Assembly: GCF_034314105.1 (NCBI RefSeq)
Contig: NZ_JAVIWJ010000001.1
Span: forward strand, 250,501-314,500
DNA length: 64,000 nt
Direction of reading: 5' to 3'
Source of the DNA: Pseudomonas sp. AB6
GTDB lineage: Bacteria > Pseudomonadota > Gammaproteobacteria > Pseudomonadales > Pseudomonadaceae
Shown: positions 56,749-64,000 of the stretch, one piece after another
How positions within the stretch are numbered: the first letter of the stretch is position 1
Layout of the letters: each line of letters starts with the position of its first letter
Program-made: the position numbers and the translations under genes
Notes under the pieces: generated by a model
Seen by the model: only the letters and a program-made list of their open reading frames with translations
What the model was told of the DNA's origin: nothing
Database searches by the model: none

Positions 56749-58212
56749 ATGGTTCCCGTAATCGCCCTGGTGGGCCGACCGAACGTCGGCAAGTCCACCT
56801 TATTCAACCGCCTGACCAGGACTCGCGACGCTATCGTCGGCGATCTGTCCGGTCTGACCCGTGATCGCCAATACGGTGAGGCCAAGTGGCAAGGGCGTTC
56901 CTACATTCTGGTCGACACCGGCGGTATCTCTGGTGATGAGCATGGCATGGACGAAAAGATGGCCGAGCAGTCGCTGCTGGCCATCGAAGAAGCCGATGTT
57001 GTGTTGTTCCTGGTAGATGCTCGCGCCGGTTTCACCGCTGCTGACCAGATGATCGGCGAGCATCTGCGCAAGCGGGGCAAGCGCTCCTACGTGGTTGCCA
57101 ACAAGGTCGACAACATCGACCCGGAAATGGCCCGCGCTGAATTCAGTCCGTTAGGCATGGGCGACGCTATACCGGTTGCCGGCGCGCACGGTCGTGGCAT
57201 CACCCAGATGCTGGAAATCGCCTTGGGAGATTTCCCGAAAGATCCTGAAGAAGAAATCGACGAAGAACACGTCGAGGAAGGTCAGGAAGCCAAGCGTATT
57301 CCGGGCCCGAGCGAAAAAGACGGCATCAAGATCGCAATCATCGGCCGTCCTAACGTCGGTAAATCGACACTGGTCAACCGCATGCTCGGTGAAGACCGGG
57401 TCATCGTCTATGACGAGCCGGGCACCACCCGTGACAGCATCTATATCCCGTTCCAGCGCGGTGATGAGAAGTACACGCTGATCGACACCGCAGGTGTGCG
57501 CAAGCGCGGCAAGGTCCACGAGGAAGTTGAAAAATTCTCCGTGGTCAAAACCCTGCAAGCGATCAAAGACTCCAACGTCGTCATTTTTGTGATGGATTCG
57601 CGCGAAGGCGTGGTTGACCACGATCTCAACCTGTTGGGCTTCGTGCTGGAATCGGGTCGTGCGTTGGTTATCGCGTTGAACAAGTGGGATGGCATGACGC
57701 CGAGCGAGCGCGACTACGTCAAGGTCGAGCTACAACGTCGGTTGTTCTTCGTCGACTTCGCCGACATCCACTTCATCTCGGCGCTGCACGGCACTGGCGT
57801 GGGCAACCTTTACCAGTCGGTGCAAAACTCATTCATGTCTGCGGTTACCCGCTGGCCGACCAACCGTCTGACCCAGATTCTCGAAGACGCCGTCACCGAG
57901 CATGCACCGCCGATGGTTGGCAGCCGCCGCATCAAGCTGCGCTACGCTCACCTGGGTGGTGCCAACCCGCCGTTGATCGTGATCCACGGTAACCAGGTTG
58001 AAAAAGTTCCCAAATCTTATGTTCGCTATCTGGAAAACACCTACCGCCGGGTCTTGAAACTGGTCGGTACGCCAATCCGGATCGAGTTCAAAGGTGGCGA
58101 GAACCCGTATGAAGGCAACAAAAACACGCTGACAGACCGTCAGGTCAACAAAAAGCGTCGAATGATGTCGCACCACAAGAAAGCCGACAAAAAGCGCAAA
58201 GATAAGCGCTGA
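56749..58212 (+). CDS. der: Ribosome biogenesis GTPase Der (EngA)
   Basis: This 487-residue protein has two GTPase domains, each with a [10 protein letters not shown]-loop (about residues 8-16 and 202-210), acidic residues between them ([12 protein letters not shown]) and a C-terminal KH-like domain with a Lys/Arg-rich tail. Der is needed for 50S assembly. The frame is open from GTG 56737, but GGAG before the ATG at 56749 and the family start ([16 protein letters not shown]) fix the start. Confidence 0.97.
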   Translation: MVPVIALVGRPNVGKSTLFNRLTRTRDAIVGDLSGLTRDRQYGEAKWQGRSYILVDTGGISGDEHGMDEKMAEQSLLAIEEADVVLFLVDARAGFTAADQMIGEHLRKRGKRSYVVANKVDNIDPEMARAEFSPLGMGDAIPVAGAHGRGITQMLEIALGDFPKDPEEEIDEEHVEEGQEAKRIPGPSEKDGIKIAIIGRPNVGKSTLVNRMLGEDRVIVYDEPGTTRDSIYIPFQRGDEKYTLIDTAGVRKRGKVHEEVEKFSVVKTLQAIKDSNVVIFVMDSREGVVDHDLNLLGFVLESGRALVIALNKWDGMTPSERDYVKVELQRRLFFVDFADIHFISALHGTGVGNLYQSVQNSFMSAVTRWPTNRLTQILEDAVTEHAPPMVGSRRIKLRYAHLGGANPPLIVIHGNQVEKVPKSYVRYLENTYRRVLKLVGTPIRIEFKGGENPYEGNKNTLTDRQVNKKRRMMSHHKKADKKRKDKR

Positions 58213-58234
58213 TTGTGTAACGGACTTTTTCAAG

Positions 58235-58259
58235 AAAGGCGCCAATGGCGCCTTTTTTT
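58235..58259 (+). terminator. Rho-independent terminator after der
   Basis: AAAGGCGCC (58235-58243) pairs with GGCGCCTTT (58247-58255) over a 3-base loop, followed by further T residues. Confidence 0.94.
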
Positions 58260-58331
58260 ATGCGCGCAGTATGGGCTATCCTGCTGCTTCTCACGCCGTC
58301 GTAGAGTCGGGTGCCAGCAAGGAAATAGCCG

Positions 58332-59480
58332 ATGATCATCAGTAAATTGCCGAACGTTGGCACCACCATCTTCACCACCATGTCTCAGCTCGCCACCCAG
58401 ACGGGTGCAATCAATTTGTCTCAAGGCTTTCCGGATTTTGATGGCCCGCAGTCGCTGCGCGATGCCGTTGGTCGCCATATCGCCGAAGGGCACAACCAGT
58501 ATTCGCCAATGACTGGGCTGCCTGCTTTACGCCAACAAGTTGCGGCTAAAATCGCTCGCAGCTACGGTCGTCAGGTCGATGCCGACACTGAAATCACCAT
58601 CACCCCGGGCGCCACCCAAGCGATCTTTTGCGCGATCCAAACGGTGATAAATCCTGGCGACGAAGTGATCGTATTCGACCCGTGCTATGACAGTTATGAG
58701 CCTTCGGTTGAACTGGCTGGAGGCCGTTGCGTGCATGTACAGCTGGATGCCAAAGATTTTGCGATCGATTGGCAAAAACTGGGTGATGTCATCAGCCCTC
58801 GTACTCGAATGATCATCCTCAACAGTCCGCATAACCCAACGGGTGCGCTGGTTACCCGTGATGAACTTGATCGACTGGCTGCCTTGATCGCCAATCGCGA
58901 CATCCACTTGGTCAGCGATGAAGTCTATGAACACTTGGTATTCGATGGTGTGAAACACGCCAGCGTGCTGGCCCATCAAGAGCTTTATCAGCGTTCGTTT
59001 GTGGTCAGCTCGTTCGGCAAGACTTATCACGTCACCGGTTGGAAAACCGGATACGTCGTCGCACCGCCAGCGCTGACGGCCGAATTGCGTAAGATCCACC
59101 AATACGTGAGTTTTTGTGGTGTGACGCCGTTGCAATACGCGCTGGCTGACTTTATGGCCGAGTGTCCCGAACACGTCGAAGAACTGCCAGCGTTCTATCA
59201 AGCCAAGCGCGACCTGTTCTGCGACTTGTTAGCGCCCTCGCGCTTTACCTTCGACCGTGTGGACGGGACGTACTTTCAGTTGGTGGACTATTCAAATATT
59301 CGTCCCGACTTAAATGACGTGGACATGTCGTTGTGGATGACCCGTGAGCATGGTGTTGCCAGCATTCCAGTGTCGGTGTTTTACCAGTCCCCGCCGCAGG
59401 GTCAGCGGCTGATTCGTCTGTGTTTCGCCAAACGCGAGGAGACGTTGCGTCAAGCAGCGACACAACTATGCGCGATCTAA
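58332..59480 (+). CDS. Pyridoxal phosphate-dependent methionine/aromatic aminotransferase (YbdL type)
   Basis: This 382-residue fold type I aminotransferase has ITPGATQAIFCAIQT, NSPHNPTGALV, and the PLP lysine in SSFGKTYHVTGWK (about residue 234). The closest kind is the KMTB-methionine aminotransferase YbdL/MtnE. It overlaps an omega-amidase gene by 13 bases; such pairs salvage 2-oxo-4-methylthiobutyrate to methionine with glutamine as donor, and the amidase removes the toxic 2-oxoglutaramate. Confidence 0.85.
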   Translation: MIISKLPNVGTTIFTTMSQLATQTGAINLSQGFPDFDGPQSLRDAVGRHIAEGHNQYSPMTGLPALRQQVAAKIARSYGRQVDADTEITITPGATQAIFCAIQTVINPGDEVIVFDPCYDSYEPSVELAGGRCVHVQLDAKDFAIDWQKLGDVISPRTRMIILNSPHNPTGALVTRDELDRLAALIANRDIHLVSDEVYEHLVFDGVKHASVLAHQELYQRSFVVSSFGKTYHVTGWKTGYVVAPPALTAELRKIHQYVSFCGVTPLQYALADFMAECPEHVEELPAFYQAKRDLFCDLLAPSRFTFDRVDGTYFQLVDYSNIRPDLNDVDMSLWMTREHGVASIPVSVFYQSPPQGQRLIRLCFAKREETLRQAATQLCAI

Positions 59481-60259
59481 GCGAGTTACCTAACCTTAAC
59501 GTTGCATTGGTCCAGACCACATTGGTGTGGCACAACCGCCAAGCCAACCACGACCATTTCGAGCTGCTGCTTGACCAGGCCTCAGGCGCTGATTTGGTGG
59601 TGCTGCCGGAGATGTTCACCACCGGCTTCACCATGGAATCCGAAGCCCAAGCGGAACCCGAGCAGGGGCCTACGGTGACATGGATGTTAGCTCAGGCGAA
59701 AAAGCTTAACGCCGTCATCACGGGTAGCATCATTGTGCGTGTTGCTGACGGTAGCCATCGCAACCGTCTGCTGTGGGCGCGACCTGATGGCGAGGTTCTG
59801 CACTACGATAAGCGCCATTTGTTCCGTATGGCGGGGGAGCACAAACACTACACACCCGGCGAGCAGCAGGTTCAGTTCGAATTGAAAGGCTGGAGGATCA
59901 GGCCGTTGATTTGCTATGACCTGCGTTTCCCCGTCTGGAGTCGCGACGCACAGGACACCGATTTACTGCTGTACACCGCCAACTGGCCCGGCGCCCGACG
60001 CCTGCACTGGAACCGACTGTTACCCGCCCGCGCCATCGAAAACCTGTGTTATGTCGCGGCGGTTAACCGTGTTGGTGTTGATGGCAAAGGCTTCGCCTAC
60101 ACCGGCGATAGCCATGTGTTTGATTTTCAGGGTGAGAGTCTGTTGAGTGCCGGCGAAGCCGATGGGGTCTTTCACGTCAGCCTCAATGCTGCCGACTTGG
60201 CTGCGTATCGCACGCGCTTCCCGGCTAATCTCGATGCGGATGTGTTTGAGCTGCACTGA
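59468..60259 (+). CDS. Omega-amidase, nitrilase superfamily (YafV type)
   Basis: This 263-residue C-N hydrolase has the Glu-Lys-Cys triad: LPEMFTTGF (Glu about residue 41), YDKRHLFRM (Lys about 117) and ICYDLRFPVW (Cys about 150). It probably hydrolyses 2-oxoglutaramate to 2-oxoglutarate and ammonia. The frame is open from 59420, but the ATG at 59468 gives the family length. Its start lies inside the aminotransferase gene, so the pair is coupled. Confidence 0.88.
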   Translation: MRDLSELPNLNVALVQTTLVWHNRQANHDHFELLLDQASGADLVVLPEMFTTGFTMESEAQAEPEQGPTVTWMLAQAKKLNAVITGSIIVRVADGSHRNRLLWARPDGEVLHYDKRHLFRMAGEHKHYTPGEQQVQFELKGWRIRPLICYDLRFPVWSRDAQDTDLLLYTANWPGARRLHWNRLLPARAIENLCYVAAVNRVGVDGKGFAYTGDSHVFDFQGESLLSAGEADGVFHVSLNAADLAAYRTRFPANLDADVFELH

Positions 60260-60293
60260 TCCTGATATTGAAAAGTGAACTGCGGCCCAGACA

Positions 60294-60335
60294 AAAAAAT
60301 GGCCCCGAAGCGTTAACTTCGGGGCCATTTTTATT
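60294..60335. terminator. Bidirectional terminator between the omega-amidase gene and leuA
   Basis: ATGGCCCCGAAG (60299-60310) pairs with CTTCGGGGCCAT (60317-60328), with A residues before and T residues after, so it serves both converging genes. Confidence 0.95.
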
Positions 60336-60349
60336 TCACGGCGTTTAGA

Positions 60350-62020
60350 TCAAGCCGCTTTGGCTTCGGCCTGGCACAGCGAACGGTTCAATGCGCTAAA
60401 CAGTGCACGGAAGCTCGCGGTAGTGATGTTTTCATCGACACCCACGCCATGCACCGCACGATCACCGTTAACCCGCAGCTCGATGTAGGCAGCGGCCTTG
60501 GCCGTGGTCCCCGCACCAATCGCGTGTTCGTTGTAGTCCATGATTTCCACGGACACTGGCAGCCCGGCGACCAGCGCTTCCAGCGCACCTTTGCCCTTGC
60601 CGCGCCAATGCTGAGTTTCACCTTCGCAGTGAACTTCGGCATCTACAGCACTGGTGCCATTCTCTTCCTGCAGCCTGTGGCTGAGCAGAGCGTAGGGTGC
60701 ATTGGCTTGCAGGTATTCACGGTGCAGCAAGCTGTAGATCTGCTGCGCAGTCATTTCCAGGCCCAGACGGTCGGTTTCACCTTGAACCACTTGGCTGAAC
60801 TCGATCTGCATCCGGCGAGGCAGGCAAATGCCATATTCCTGTTCCAGCAAGTAAGCGATGCCGCCTTTACCTGATTGGCTGTTGACCCGAATCACTGCCT
60901 CATAGCTACGGCCGATGTCAGCGGGATCAATTGGCAGGTAAGGCACTTCCCACAAGGTGTCTGGCTGTTGCTGAGTGAAACCTTTACGAATCGCGTCTTG
61001 GTGCGACCCGGAGAACGCCGTGTGCACCAAGTCGCCCACATACGGATGGCGCGGGTGAACCGGAATCTGGTTGCACTCTTCGACGACTTTGCGCACGCCA
61101 TCAATATCAGAGAAGTCCAATTGTGGGTTGATGCCTTGGGTATAGAGGTTCAGTGCCACGGTGACCAGATCGACATTGCCGGTGCGCTCGCCGTTACCGA
61201 ACAGGCAGCCTTCGACGCGATCAGCGCCGGCCATCAGGCCCAATTCAGTGGCTGCGACGCCGGTGCCACGGTCGTTGTGGGTGTGCAGGCTTATCAGCAC
61301 GCTGTCGCGACGGTTGATATGACGGCCGAACCACTCGATTTGATCCGCGTAAATGTTAGGTGTCGCCACTTCAACAGTGGCTGGCAGGTTAAGGATGACC
61401 TTGTTCTGCGGCGTCGGATTCCATACTTCGATCACCGCGTCACACACTTCTTTGGCGAACTCGAGTTCAGTGGCGCTGAAGGTTTCCGGCGAGTACTCAA
61501 AGGTCCACTGCGTCTCTGGCTGCTCGGCGGCAAACTTGACGAACAATTTGGCGGCGCTGACAGCGATCTCTTTTACCCCGGCTTTGTCCTGATTGAAGAC
61601 AATGCGGCGGAACGACGGCGAGGTGGCGTTATACAGATGAACGATGGCTTTCTTCGCACCGCGCAGTGATTCAAAGGTGCGTGCAATCAAGTCTTCACGG
61701 CCCTGGGTCAGCACCTGAATGGTGGTGTCATCCGGAATGTGATTGCCTTCGATCAGGGTACGAACGAAATCAAAGTCGGTTTGCGATGCGGCCGGGAACG
61801 ATGCTTCAATTTCCTTGACGCCCACCGCGACCAGGGTCTTCCAGAATCGCAGCTTTTTAACTGCGTCCATCGGCTCGATCAGCGACTGATTGCCATCGCG
61901 AAGGTCGGAGCTGCACCAGATAGGCGCCATGGTAATAGTCTTCGACGGCCAGGTACGATCAGGCAGATCAATGGTTGGGAACGCGCGGTACTTGGTCGAT
62001 GGATCGTTGAGCATCGTCAT
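60350..62020 (-). CDS. leuA: 2-isopropylmalate synthase, LeuA type 2
   Basis: LeuA condenses 2-oxoisovalerate with acetyl-CoA in the first step of leucine synthesis. The 556-residue protein has the DRE-TIM motif [15 protein letters not shown] (about residues 37-51), the metal site region [16 protein letters not shown] and the C-terminal allosteric domain (about 430-550) that binds leucine. AAGGA lies 7 bases before the ATG at 62020. A leucine-rich leader ORF lies upstream. Confidence 0.97.
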   Translation of the reverse strand: MTMLNDPSTKYRAFPTIDLPDRTWPSKTITMAPIWCSSDLRDGNQSLIEPMDAVKKLRFWKTLVAVGVKEIEASFPAASQTDFDFVRTLIEGNHIPDDTTIQVLTQGREDLIARTFESLRGAKKAIVHLYNATSPSFRRIVFNQDKAGVKEIAVSAAKLFVKFAAEQPETQWTFEYSPETFSATELEFAKEVCDAVIEVWNPTPQNKVILNLPATVEVATPNIYADQIEWFGRHINRRDSVLISLHTHNDRGTGVAATELGLMAGADRVEGCLFGNGERTGNVDLVTVALNLYTQGINPQLDFSDIDGVRKVVEECNQIPVHPRHPYVGDLVHTAFSGSHQDAIRKGFTQQQPDTLWEVPYLPIDPADIGRSYEAVIRVNSQSGKGGIAYLLEQEYGICLPRRMQIEFSQVVQGETDRLGLEMTAQQIYSLLHREYLQANAPYALLSHRLQEENGTSAVDAEVHCEGETQHWRGKGKGALEALVAGLPVSVEIMDYNEHAIGAGTTAKAAAYIELRVNGDRAVHGVGVDENITTASFRALFSALNRSLCQAEAKAA

Positions 62021-62096
62021 TGGGAAATCCTTTTTTGTTCGGGCCGGAAAGAGGCGGCCTACCGTTGAAATGGAAGAGCGAGCTGAGGCATAGCGT

Positions 62097-62174
62097 TTAG
62101 CGTGGCAGTCGTGAACTGACGAGGCTAAGGCAGCTGTGTTGACGCAGTAGAATGAGGGTGTTTGGCGTTTTCAT
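62097..62174 (-). CDS. Putative leucine-rich leader peptide upstream of leuA
   Basis: This 25-codon ORF ends 76 bases before the leuA start. The peptide begins [18 protein letters not shown] and contains six Leu, one Ile and one Val, including the run L-I-L-L at residues 7-10. Codons CTC, ATT, CTA, CTG, CTT and CTC include the rare CTA. Its start codon sits in the loop of a short hairpin (TTGGCG 62162-62167 with CGCCAA 62177-62182). Leu-rich leaders couple translation to attenuation of leucine genes in enteric bacteria. I see no T-tract terminator after it, so the mechanism, if real, is not the classical one. The ribosome site is weak. Confidence 0.5.
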   Translation of the reverse strand: MKTPNTLILLRQHSCLSLVSSRLPR

Positions 62175-62409
62175 ACCGCCAACCGTAACCATTGAGATTG
62201 AAGTTGGCAAGCAGTGCTGAAAAATTGAGATAAGTTCTCTATTTTTCGATTTTTAACGAATTTCATAGCGCAATTTTGGCGCAAGCTGCGGTGTTATTGC
62301 GCATTTGATAAAGCAGCTGCATGTTTCTGCGGCGCAGTAGTTCATATAGGTCAGGACTGCTTGGAGTCATCAACGCCGAAACGCCCCAATGAAAATAACC
62401 GGATTTAGA
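62175..62409. other. leuA promoter region, AT-rich
   Basis: No gene is supported between the leader ORF and the xseA stop. An AT-rich block (62217-62275) lies where a leuA promoter on the minus strand would be expected, but I could not settle on -35/-10 hexamers. Confidence 0.5.
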
Positions 62410-63789
62410 TCAATCCAAAAGGGAAAGGGTGACCGGTGCCAAATGGTTATCTTCGACCCGTACGTGCAGTTCACCTTCACCGAGCCGCGCCGTTAGTCGC
62501 TGCCCGTTATGAGTTTGTTCGGCGCTGCGAATCGCGTGACCGCGCTCATCAAGCAAAATGCTGTAACCACGGCTCAAGGTCGCCAGCGGACTGACCACGT
62601 GCAAAGTCTGCACCTGACTTTGGAGCTGTAAACGACGGTTTTTAAGCATTTCACGCATGGCACGCGGCAGGCGTTCGGAAAGACCGTCCAGCCGTTGCTT
62701 CAAAAAGGCCAGGGTGCGCCCAGGATGTTGCGCCGCAAGACGGGTCTCCAGATGGGCCAGGCGTACTGCGCGTTTATGCGCGTGCTGTTCGAAGGCTCGA
62801 CGTAGACGCATGTCCAAATCATCCAGACGCTGTGCTTGTTGGCGCAGACGTTCGCCAGGATGACGCAAGCGTCTAGACATGTCTTCCAGACGTAGGCGAT
62901 CACGCATCAGCCGGTCTTGAATGCGTGCCACCAAGCGGCGCTTCAGACTATCAACTCGCCTATATAAGTCATTGGAGTCCGGGGCTAGCAGCTCTGCGGC
63001 GGCCGATGGGGTGGGCGCACGCACGTCCGCCACGAAATCACTGATTGAGACATCGGTTTCGTGTCCGACAGCGCTGACGATAGGGGTCACACAGGCGTCG
63101 ATGGCGCGGGCCACGGCTTCTTCGTTAAAGCACCATAAGTCTTCCAGTGATCCACCGCCTCGGGCCAGGATCAGGGCGTCAAAACCTTGGGCGTCGGCCA
63201 GCTTTAGCGCTCGGACTATCTGCGCAATCGCCTCGCGGCCTTGCACCGCAGTGGGAATCAACGTCAGCCGGACCTGAGGCGCGCGGCGGCGAAACACGCT
63301 GATGATGTCGCGAATCACCGCGCCTGTGGGCGAGCTGATAATACCAATACGCTGTGGATGCAACGGCAGCGGCACTTTGCGTTCGGCGCTGAACAGGCCT
63401 TCGGCATTGAGCTTTTCTTTCAAGGCGTCGAAGGCCAGACGCAGGGCACCTTCGCCAGCGGGTTCAACCGTATCGAGAATCAGTTGATAGTCGCCACGTC
63501 CTTCAAACAGCGAGACCTTGCCCCGTACCCTTACCGCCAAGCCATCTTTCAATACCTGCCGAACCCGCACTGCGTTCTGCCGGAACAGCGCGCAACGCAC
63601 TTGGGCGCCGCTATCCTTGAGGGTGAAATACACGTGGCCGGAGGCCGGGCGGGACAAGTTGGAGATTTCGCCCTCTACCCAGATATTGCTGAACACGTCC
63701 TCCAGCAGCACGCGCGCACGACCGTTGAGTTGGCTCACGGTAAGGACTTCTCGGTCGAGGCCGAGTCTTGCGAAGGGGTCTTTAATCAT
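62410..63789 (-). CDS. xseA: Exodeoxyribonuclease VII large subunit
   Basis: XseA degrades single-stranded DNA together with XseB. The 459-residue protein has an N-terminal OB fold (VEGEISNLSRPASGHVYFTL, about residues 38-57), the catalytic domain with LARGGGSLEDLWCFN (about 185-199) and SAVGHETDVSISDFVAD (about 210-226), and a long Arg/Leu-rich coiled coil. ATG codons at 63798 and 63789 are possible; 63789 (MIKDPFARLGLDREV) fits the family start. Confidence 0.96.
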   Translation of the reverse strand: MIKDPFARLGLDREVLTVSQLNGRARVLLEDVFSNIWVEGEISNLSRPASGHVYFTLKDSGAQVRCALFRQNAVRVRQVLKDGLAVRVRGKVSLFEGRGDYQLILDTVEPAGEGALRLAFDALKEKLNAEGLFSAERKVPLPLHPQRIGIISSPTGAVIRDIISVFRRRAPQVRLTLIPTAVQGREAIAQIVRALKLADAQGFDALILARGGGSLEDLWCFNEEAVARAIDACVTPIVSAVGHETDVSISDFVADVRAPTPSAAAELLAPDSNDLYRRVDSLKRRLVARIQDRLMRDRLRLEDMSRRLRHPGERLRQQAQRLDDLDMRLRRAFEQHAHKRAVRLAHLETRLAAQHPGRTLAFLKQRLDGLSERLPRAMREMLKNRRLQLQSQVQTLHVVSPLATLSRGYSILLDERGHAIRSAEQTHNGQRLTARLGEGELHVRVEDNHLAPVTLSLLD

Positions 63790-63902
63790 GACTGGCATGA
63801 TACACGCAGCGGATGGGATCGCTAAACCAGGCCGTCAGCTCAAAATCTCTCCATAGCGCTGAACATTGCTAAAGTCAGCGCCCGTACTCAGGACGCTTAT
63901 CT

Positions 63903-64000
63903 ATGCCCCTTTCCGACATCGCTACATTGTTCAATCAGTTGGAATTCACGCCGCTGGATTGGTTGATTATAGAGGTGGGGGTAACGGCGGCTTACATCGT
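63903..64000 (+). CDS. N-terminal fragment of an unidentified gene, cut by the window edge
   Basis: An open frame starts with ATG at 63903, with AGGA about 9 bases upstream. The 32 visible codons begin MPLSDIATLFNQLEF and then become hydrophobic (WLIIEVGVTAAYI), which suggests an amphipathic start followed by a transmembrane helix. It is divergent from xseA. A mechanosensitive-channel-type membrane protein is possible but cannot be supported from this much sequence. Confidence 0.5.
   Translation, partial: MPLSDIATLFNQLEFTPLDWLIIEVGVTAAYI

Noticed and set aside
60875..61669. 264-codon plus-strand open frame inside leuA
   Set aside because: It is the antisense shadow of a complete, conserved leuA.
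62059..62091. Second short ORF (10 codons) between the leader ORF and leuA
   Set aside because: It has only two Leu among ten codons, no ribosome site and no repeat of leucine codons; the 62097-62174 ORF is the better leader candidate.

Overview
The window is chromosomal DNA of a gammaproteobacterium, almost certainly a Pseudomonas of the fluorescens/syringae type. The evidence is the conserved order pilF-rodZ-ispG-hisS-yfgM-bamB-der, the queA-tgt-yajC-secD-secF and iscRSUA-hscBA-fdx-iscX-ndk blocks, a Pseudomonas-style cyo operon and a type 2 leuA beside xseA. Most protein calls come from reading the translations and their motifs; no database search was possible.

Layout. 1-1977: the end of the cytochrome bo3 oxidase operon (cyoB tail, cyoC, cyoD, cyoE) and its terminator. 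2225-4465: a small envelope-type cluster (family 2 glycosyltransferase, hexapeptide acetyltransferase, PAP2-like membrane protein), convergent with aroP (4502-5899). 6169-21808: a 15-gene minus-strand locus for an MSHA-type (MshA) type IV pilus, running mshI-mshI2-J-K-L-M-N-E-G-A-C-D-O-P-Q in transcription order. It has one major pilin, a c-di-GMP-binding type MshE ATPase and a giant MshQ with a repeat stalk. It is preceded by about 0.9 kb of gene-free, partly AT-rich DNA.

22735-27873: a soluble, molybdenum/tungsten NAD-dependent formate dehydrogenase operon (fdsG-fdsB-fdsA-fdsD) with no fdsC. 28265-33966: a catabolic cassette with an MFS carrier, an HpcH/HpaI aldolase, a HisD-family (HpsN-like) dehydrogenase, a LacI regulator and an SDR. 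Three near-identical palindromes (core TGCATACGTATGCA) sit before its three transcription units and define a local regulon whose substrate I cannot name.

34213-34297: tRNA-Leu(CAA). From 34407 to the end the content is core housekeeping: queuosine tRNA modification and Sec translocase accessory genes, suhB, trmJ, cysE, Fe-S cluster assembly under a recognisable IscR site, ndk, rlmN, pilF, rodZ, ispG, hisS, yfgM, bamB, der, a methionine-type aminotransferase with an omega-amidase, leuA with an upstream leucine-rich leader ORF, xseA, and the first codons of one more gene at the right edge.

The most interesting parts are the MSHA pilus locus (MshQ stalk, single pilin, c-di-GMP ATPase), the LacI/HisD-like cassette with its three operators, and the putative leuA leader peptide. 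I found no CRISPR array, no transposase, no prophage and no clear pseudogene.
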